In this document: in pieces, positions 59,113 to 64,000 of the stretch | How the letters are laid out: each line of letters opens with the position of its first letter | How positions within the stretch are numbered: position 1 is the stretch's first letter | NCBI GenBank assembly: GCA_944392535.1 | Contig: CALXWY010000003.1 | Span: 62,001-126,000, forward strand | Origin: an uncultured Alphaproteobacteria bacterium | Lineage (GTDB): Bacteria > Pseudomonadota > Alphaproteobacteria > Rs-D84 | Direction: 5' to 3' | Length of the DNA stretch: 64,000 nt | Program-made: the position numbers and the translations under genes | The notes under the pieces: model-generated | Databases searched by the model: none | What the model was told of the DNA's origin: nothing | The model's input: only the letters and a program-made list of their open reading frames with translations

Positions 59113-60393
59113 CTATATTGGTAAAACAATTCGTACTTTTAATCCACCCAGGTCACTGTTTTCCAAAAATAACTGGCCACCATGATTTTCAATGGCGGTT
59201 TGGGCAATAGACAGCCCCAGGCCAGTACCGCCGGTTTTGTCACTGCGTGCGTCGTCCAATCGTACAAATGGGCGCAGTGCATCGCGCTTTTTATCGTTTG
59301 GAATTCCAGGACCATCATCTTCAATTATAATTTCTATTTGATCAGTGGTGTCTTTTTCCGTGATGCGTATTGTTTTATTGGCATATCGTGCGGCATTTTC
59401 AATGATGTTGCCAAACGCACGTGCCAGCGCCATCGGACGCGCATAAAATTGTGCCGGTTCGTCTGGGAAATCTGTTTCAATGTTTTTATCTGGGGCCGCG
59501 TCACGCGCCAGACGTATTAACATCGCGGGCAATTCTGTTGCTTGTTCAATTTCAGGCATTTCGCCACGCGCAAAAGACAGGTATCCGTTCACCATTTCTG
59601 TCATTCTGTCAATGTCGCGCAGCAAATCTTGTTTTGTTGCCCCATCTGTCTCAACCGCCAACCGCATGCGGGTCAGTGGCGCTTTCAGGTCATGACTGAC
59701 CGCGTTCAGCATATCACTGCGTGTGCGATTATAACGGTTCAAGCGTTCTTTCATTGTAATCATTGCGGCGGCCGCTTCGCGGATTTCTTTGGAACCGCTG
59801 GGTTCAAATCCGGGTGCGTCCAGCCCACGACCAAAGCGACTGGCGGCCTTGGCAATTCGGCGTATGCTGCGCGTGTGCATGATAATGAATGGCGTAATCA
59901 GTATTGATACAATCAAGATAGAGCCAATCAACCATATAATAAATACTTCTGTACTGGTGGAATAAATGCGGTACAGCGATGTGCCAAATGTCGCAATCTG
60001 ATTATCTTTGGTTGGTACGTCAACGAATACCAAGCGTTTGGCTTTATCAATATATATCTGGGCCGGACGCTTTAACCGACCGGACAGTTCGGTCGCCAAT
60101 AACCCAGCTTCACGGGAAGAATTGTTGTTCTTGCTGGGGCGATTAAGTTTCGGGTTTACAGATATGTTTATGCCCATGTCGCGTGCCATTGTTTGCGCGG
60201 TTTGGATATCGCCATTGTCCATAAAATTCATCATTGTGGTGATTTCAACCGCCAAACTGCGCGCCAATGTCGCATGAACGCGCTTCCAATGGTTACCAAA
60301 AAACGCATTGGCAATTATAACCTCTGCCACTATCAGGGGTATCAGTATCATTAAAATTGTACGCCATAAAAAACTGCGTGGTGTCAATCTCAT
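59113..60393 (-). CDS. Sensor histidine kinase (EnvZ-like)
   Basis: The 426-residue protein has a first transmembrane helix (about 10-32), a periplasmic domain of about 120 residues and a second helix (about 155-178). A HAMP region with RRIAKAASRFGRG, an H-box AVSHDLKAPLTRMRL (phospho-acceptor His near 232), N box NIIENAARYA, G1 EDDGPGIP and G2 GGTGLGLSIAQ follow. All kinase motifs are intact. It is cotranscribed with, and starts two bases after, the response regulator. The signal sensed is unknown; an envelope stimulus is plausible. Confidence 0.93.
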   Translation of the reverse strand: MRLTPRSFLWRTILMILIPLIVAEVIIANAFFGNHWKRVHATLARSLAVEITTMMNFMDNGDIQTAQTMARDMGINISVNPKLNRPSKNNNSSREAGLLATELSGRLKRPAQIYIDKAKRLVFVDVPTKDNQIATFGTSLYRIYSTSTEVFIIWLIGSILIVSILITPFIIMHTRSIRRIAKAASRFGRGLDAPGFEPSGSKEIREAAAAMITMKERLNRYNRTRSDMLNAVSHDLKAPLTRMRLAVETDGATKQDLLRDIDRMTEMVNGYLSFARGEMPEIEQATELPAMLIRLARDAAPDKNIETDFPDEPAQFYARPMALARAFGNIIENAARYANKTIRITEKDTTDQIEIIIEDDGPGIPNDKKRDALRPFVRLDDARSDKTGGTGLGLSIAQTAIENHGGQLFLENSDLGGLKVRIVLPI

Positions 60394-60394
60394 A

Positions 60395-61060
60395 TTAATC
60401 CTGTTTTGTTGCGTTTGCGGGTGTGGATGTGTCAATTAATTTGTATCCATGTCCACGAACGGTAATAATATCTATGTTTGATAATACAATATTTAATTTG
60501 TTACGCAAGCGTTTTGCAACCATCGGTGCCGCCGGCGCAATATTGCCAACCGGATGGGTTAATTTTTTCAGTAATTTTTTTTCTTCCCCAGACAAGGCCA
60601 ATAATTTTGGTTGCTGGTTTGCAGCATGTGTATCAACAATAAAAAATTCGTTATCTGTATAAATCATGCCGCCAGGCATGCGAACGTTTGAAGATTTGGT
60701 CGTTTTAATGATGTTGTTCAGCCGCAGAACCAGTTCGCGTAACTGGAATGGTTTCGCCAAATAATCATTTGCACCACCCGCCAGTCCGTCAATCGTGTTT
60801 TCTGGACCCGTCATCGCCGTCAGCATAATAACCGGCGTCGTGTCACCATGTGTGCGCATCTGTTTCAAAAATGTTAAGCCATCCATTCCACCCATCATGC
60901 GGTCCAGCACAATGGCATCAATACTGGTGCGGGATAATGTCGCGGTTCCTGATTCTGCGTCGTTGGCCGTGATTACATTAAATCCTTCGTTACGTAATCC
61001 GCGCGCCAGTGTGTTGCGCAAAACATCGTCATCGTCAATGATTAAAACAGTTCTGTTCAT
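60395..61060 (-). CDS. OmpR-type response regulator with reduced DNA-binding domain
   Basis: The 221-residue protein has a receiver domain with IIDDDDVLR, phospho-acceptor Asp in IVLDRMMGGMDG (the usual Pro after MM is Gly), MLTAM and AKPFQLRELVLR. The C-terminal winged-helix part is short: it keeps LSGEEKKLLKKL at the start and ITVRGHGYKLI at the end. The middle, where the transactivation loop and recognition helix normally lie, is condensed to PMVAKRLRNKLNIVLSN. DNA binding may be altered. It is paired with the downstream kinase. Confidence 0.92.
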   Translation of the reverse strand: MNRTVLIIDDDDVLRNTLARGLRNEGFNVITANDAESGTATLSRTSIDAIVLDRMMGGMDGLTFLKQMRTHGDTTPVIMLTAMTGPENTIDGLAGGANDYLAKPFQLRELVLRLNNIIKTTKSSNVRMPGGMIYTDNEFFIVDTHAANQQPKLLALSGEEKKLLKKLTHPVGNIAPAAPMVAKRLRNKLNIVLSNIDIITVRGHGYKLIDTSTPANATKQD

Positions 61061-61106
61061 TATGAAATTTTGTTGTTCTGGTTCGGAATTATATAATGTT
61101 CCAGAA

Positions 61107-62033
61107 TTATTTTTTCAATGGTTCAACCGCATATTCGCCCGGCTGGATTGTCATCATGGCGTTGTTTGCGCCCATGACGTCATCTTCGCCAGTAACCGCC
61201 GCACGAAATTGCATGCCACCGGTTGTGAATTCTGTTTTGAATAATGCGTATCCGGTGCCGCCACCTGTTGTTGGACCCTGCATCCCCAGGGAATAATAGC
61301 CCCCGATAATGCCATAGTCCAAATCAATATAATCAACACTGACCATTAATGAAACATTGCTTAATCCATCGCTGGTCATGTTGCACGTGAATTCACGATT
61401 GGACAAAGTGGCCTGGGAATTAACAGGTACAACAATGTCCATGATTGTTGGTTCGCACTGACGATCAATGCCATTTACCAAAAATTCATATGTCATACCA
61501 ACAGTGGCCTTGGACAATCCAGTTGATAAATTAACCTGGGATATTGTTGCCTTGGGTATTTTAACCAGGGCATTTGCAATACCACTGCGCACCGGGAAAG
61601 ATATTCCAGATTGCAAACAGTCACGTGAAAACGGGTCGGCTTCACATATATACAGCCGTGAATGTGCGTTAACCATGAACATATTTGCCAAACTGTTAAA
61701 TAAAAATGTCCGGGTTATACGGTCGTTTAACCGTGTGCATCCGAAATTACGGCATATAATCATGGGGCGATTTGCGAACATTACCCCCGGATGCATTTCG
61801 GATTCCATCTGGCGTGCCATTTCAATGTTGTTGTCGTAATCCAGACTGTCTGCACGATTCATGAATTCTGTTTCCGGAATAAAATTCGGATCATCAGGAT
61901 ATGCATAATAAGATTGTACCGGTGTTTCCGTGTATATCGTTTGGAAATTGTCATATACAATTTCGTCTGTTGCCGCATTCGCGTTAAGCGCAACCAAACA
62001 TGCAAAAACAGCCGTTAAAATAAATCTTGCCAT
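61107..62033 (-). CDS. Secreted protein of unknown family, 308 residues
   Basis: It has a signal peptide (1-21, ending LNANAA), a first part rich in Tyr/Asp/Asn, then CRNFGCTRLND, CEADPFSRDCL and a C-terminal beta-rich region (ISQVNLSTGLSKATVGMTYEFLVNGIDRQ region and GIIGGYYSLGMQGP). Six Cys may form three disulfides. No family is recognised. It lies 46 bases upstream of the two-component system on the same strand and may belong to that operon. AGAGAAAAGGGC-type site upstream. Confidence 0.75.
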   Translation of the reverse strand: MARFILTAVFACLVALNANAATDEIVYDNFQTIYTETPVQSYYAYPDDPNFIPETEFMNRADSLDYDNNIEMARQMESEMHPGVMFANRPMIICRNFGCTRLNDRITRTFLFNSLANMFMVNAHSRLYICEADPFSRDCLQSGISFPVRSGIANALVKIPKATISQVNLSTGLSKATVGMTYEFLVNGIDRQCEPTIMDIVVPVNSQATLSNREFTCNMTSDGLSNVSLMVSVDYIDLDYGIIGGYYSLGMQGPTTGGGTGYALFKTEFTTGGMQFRAAVTGEDDVMGANNAMMTIQPGEYAVEPLKK

Positions 62034-62185
62034 AATATATGCCCTTTTCTCTCTGATAAATCTTAAAACATTTGCGCCCGCCGTGTCAAAGCAAAAATTT
62101 ATGTTGAAAAACAGATATAGTTTAGAGTATAAATACTTAACAGAATCTGATAAATATTGGTAATTTTTTTTAAGGCGGTGAAAGA

Positions 62186-62845
62186 ATGGTTGATATTATG
62201 ATTGCCGGTGAAGCCGGAAAATTACATGCGGTGTATCATAAATCTGATACGCCCGCCGCGCCGTTGGCGGTTATTTTGTCGGGAAATCCACGTCAAAAGT
62301 ATCATATGAACGATCGTGTGTCATATGCGATGTTTCGGGCGTTTATGGATATTGGTTTTTCTGTGGTGCGATTTAATTATCGCGGCGTGAATTATTCCGA
62401 AGGTGCAATTGGAACCACGTCTGAAAATCTGTTGGATATTGCAACGGTTATTGACTGGATTCAAAATAAGAACGAAGACAGTGACAGAATATGGTTGGCG
62501 GGGAATCAACTGGGGGCGTGGTATGTGTTACAGGCCATGATGCGTCGTCCCGAAGTGTCGGGATTTGCGTTGGTGTCGCCAGACCCGGCGGTCGCAGATT
62601 TCGCGTTTTTGTCACCACGTCCAAATCGTGGGCTGTTGCTGCAAGGTGCGGCGGAATCTGATGATGCCAAGGCGTTCGCAACACACTTGACCCAAATTTT
62701 GAAAAAACAGGCACAAATTGATTTGGAAACAATTCGTATCAAAAATGCGGATGAATATTATTCACAACCGGCTGATTTGCGCCAGATGTATAATGATTTA
62801 AAGGCATATGTCGGACGCGAAAATGCGGATGACAAACTGTTGTAA
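62186..62845 (+). CDS. Alpha/beta-hydrolase-fold protein lacking the catalytic triad
   Basis: The 219-residue protein matches the small alpha/beta hydrolases related to YcjY/dienelactone hydrolase: [14 protein letters not shown], then VIDWIQNKN and a nucleophile-elbow region [14 protein letters not shown]. The elbow normally reads G-x-S-x-G; here the Ser is Gln (GNQLG). The early HPHP loop is [10 protein letters not shown], and the late catalytic His region reads NADEYYSQP. It is probably a non-enzymatic pseudohydrolase. AAGGCGGTGAAAG precedes the ATG. ruvB follows by 11 bases. Confidence 0.8.
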   Translation: MVDIMIAGEAGKLHAVYHKSDTPAAPLAVILSGNPRQKYHMNDRVSYAMFRAFMDIGFSVVRFNYRGVNYSEGAIGTTSENLLDIATVIDWIQNKNEDSDRIWLAGNQLGAWYVLQAMMRRPEVSGFALVSPDPAVADFAFLSPRPNRGLLLQGAAESDDAKAFATHLTQILKKQAQIDLETIRIKNADEYYSQPADLRQMYNDLKAYVGRENADDKLL

Positions 62846-62856
62846 TTACAATTCAA

Positions 62857-63846
62857 ATGCAAAATACAGACAGATTTTTAGACCCAAACGTACCAGATGA
62901 AATGGCGGCGAATATCCGGCCACATTTGTTGGCAGATTTTATCGGTCATGATGCGCTGAAACAGAATTTGTCTGTATTTATTTCAGGCGCAAAATCACGT
63001 GGCGAAGCCATGGATCATGTGTTGCTGTATGGGCCACCGGGACTGGGCAAAACGACACTGGCGCACATCGTTGCAAATGAACTGGGGACAAATTTTCGTG
63101 CGACGTCGGCCCCGATGCTGACCAAGCAAGGCGATTTGGCGGCAATATTGACCGCGTTGGAACCAATGGACGTTTTGTTTATTGATGAAATACATCGTCT
63201 GCCAACGGCCATAGAAGAAGTTTTGTATTCGGCAATGGAAGACTTTAAGCTGGATATCATGTTGGGCGAAGGGCCGTCGGCGAAAAGTGTGCGAATTGAC
63301 CTGCCGCCGTTTACATTGGTGGGGGCGACAACGCGGACGGGGTTGTTATCTAATCCGTTGCGTGACAGGTTTGGAATTGATTTGCGATTGTCTTTTTATC
63401 CGTCAGACGATTTGGCGCGCATAGTTATGCGCAGTGCAAAAATACTGGGTACACCGATTGATTCTGGGGGGGCGAATATGTTGGCACGCAGTGCACGTGG
63501 AACACCACGTATCGCAAATCGTTTGTTGAAACGTGCGCGTGACTTTGCGGCGGCGTTGGGCCAGAATGAGATTTCGGCCAATACAATAAAAACGACATTG
63601 GCACAGTTGCGTATTGATGAATCTGGCCTGGACGAGATTGATCGTGAATACATGAATGCAATTGTGCGGCATTATGCAGGTGGCCCGGTCGGAATTGAAA
63701 ATCTGGCGGCGGCATTGTCTGAACCGGCCGATACCATAGAAGATGTAATTGAACCATATTTGATGCAGTTGGGATTTATTCAACGGACCCCGCGTGGACG
63801 TATTGTGACAGATGCTGGTTATGCGCATTTGGGATTAGAGAAATAA
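62857..63846 (+). CDS. ruvB: Holliday junction branch-migration helicase RuvB
   Basis: The 329-residue AAA+ motor drives RuvA-bound Holliday junctions. [19 protein letters not shown], Walker [19 protein letters not shown], Walker [10 protein letters not shown], sensor 1 [18 protein letters not shown] and the C-terminal winged helix ([31 protein letters not shown]) are complete. The usual ruvC-ruvA neighbours are not upstream. It is cotranscribed with the pseudohydrolase and followed after six bases by an HD-domain gene. Confidence 0.97.
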   Translation: MQNTDRFLDPNVPDEMAANIRPHLLADFIGHDALKQNLSVFISGAKSRGEAMDHVLLYGPPGLGKTTLAHIVANELGTNFRATSAPMLTKQGDLAAILTALEPMDVLFIDEIHRLPTAIEEVLYSAMEDFKLDIMLGEGPSAKSVRIDLPPFTLVGATTRTGLLSNPLRDRFGIDLRLSFYPSDDLARIVMRSAKILGTPIDSGGANMLARSARGTPRIANRLLKRARDFAAALGQNEISANTIKTTLAQLRIDESGLDEIDREYMNAIVRHYAGGPVGIENLAAALSEPADTIEDVIEPYLMQLGFIQRTPRGRIVTDAGYAHLGLEK

Positions 63847-63852
63847 TTAATC

Positions 63853-64000
63853 ATGGAAAATTTAGTTGATTTTTTTGCAATCGCGGAAAAATTAGAATGC
63901 GAATACAGATTGACGCGGATGTCTGATGGCGCACAACAGTCTGTTGCATCGCATTCGTGGAATATGACAGTAATGGCAATTGTTTTACGGCCATATCTGA
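63853..64000 (+). CDS. HD-domain phosphohydrolase, N-terminal part (runs off the window)
   Basis: 49 codons are visible to the window edge. FFAIAEKLECEYR, then SVASHSWNMTVMAIVL matches the start of YfbR/HDDC2-type HD-domain nucleotidases, where the V-A-x-H-S-W motif carries the first metal His. The HD motif itself would lie beyond the window. The ATG at 63853 lies six bases after the ruvB stop. Confidence 0.7.
   Translation, partial: MENLVDFFAIAEKLECEYRLTRMSDGAQQSVASHSWNMTVMAIVLRPYL

Overview
The window comes from an alphaproteobacterium. The clearest evidence is an intact gcrA (42766-43293), a cell-cycle regulator restricted to that class. Supporting evidence is the lpxA-lpxB lipid A genes, several outer-membrane barrels and a bactofilin/M23 peptidase pair. 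Coding is dense and uses the standard code. Many genes encode secreted cysteine-rich or low-complexity proteins with no recognisable family. This profile would suit a host-associated, uncultured lineage such as those found in animal guts, but that placement is inference.

Layout. 1-8.6 kb: small membrane proteins (DUF308/HdeD-like, TspO), tRNA-Arg, divergent ftsB/dusB, a RodZ-like protein, uvrA, then an operon of a free-standing SRP M-domain protein, two paralogous small proteins, rlmE and a small membrane protein. 8.65-11.85 kb: two surface-protein genes lying between a decayed copy of rnhA and the intact rnhA. 11.9-18 kb: transketolase, YgjP-type metallopeptidase, an unidentified structured RNA, an outer-membrane protein, hisS and prfA. 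18-22.8 kb: an autotransporter-type barrel, aroK-mscL, 1.5 kb of G/T-rich non-coding DNA, and tlyA. 22.8-34 kb: glycosyltransferases, leuS, rpiB, bactofilin, M23 peptidase, trmN6-like, a membrane protein and lpxA-lpxB. 34-46.5 kb: accessory block of large secreted proteins, an operon led by a prepilin-type (A24) peptidase, four tRNAs, gcrA and a large membrane-anchored protein. 46.5-64 kb: acpS, tRNA-Pro, a cysteine-rich repeat protein behind an attenuator-like leader, adk, rpsA, thyA, tig, rpsI-rplM, argS, a two-component system, a hydrolase-fold protein, ruvB and the start of an HD-domain gene.

The points most worth following up are: (1) two unassigned structured RNAs (about 14421-14646 on +, and 49150-49320 on -), the second with mutually exclusive helices around a terminator; (2) a run of apparently leaderless housekeeping genes (ftsB, dusB, aroK, tlyA, trmN6-like, adk) whose start codon sits 6-7 nt after a good -10 box; (3) the A24-peptidase operon of secreted proteins; (4) the rnhA duplication scar flanking surface-protein genes; (5) a palindromic repeat family found upstream of two cysteine-rich secreted-protein genes; and (6) an SRP M domain without its GTPase.
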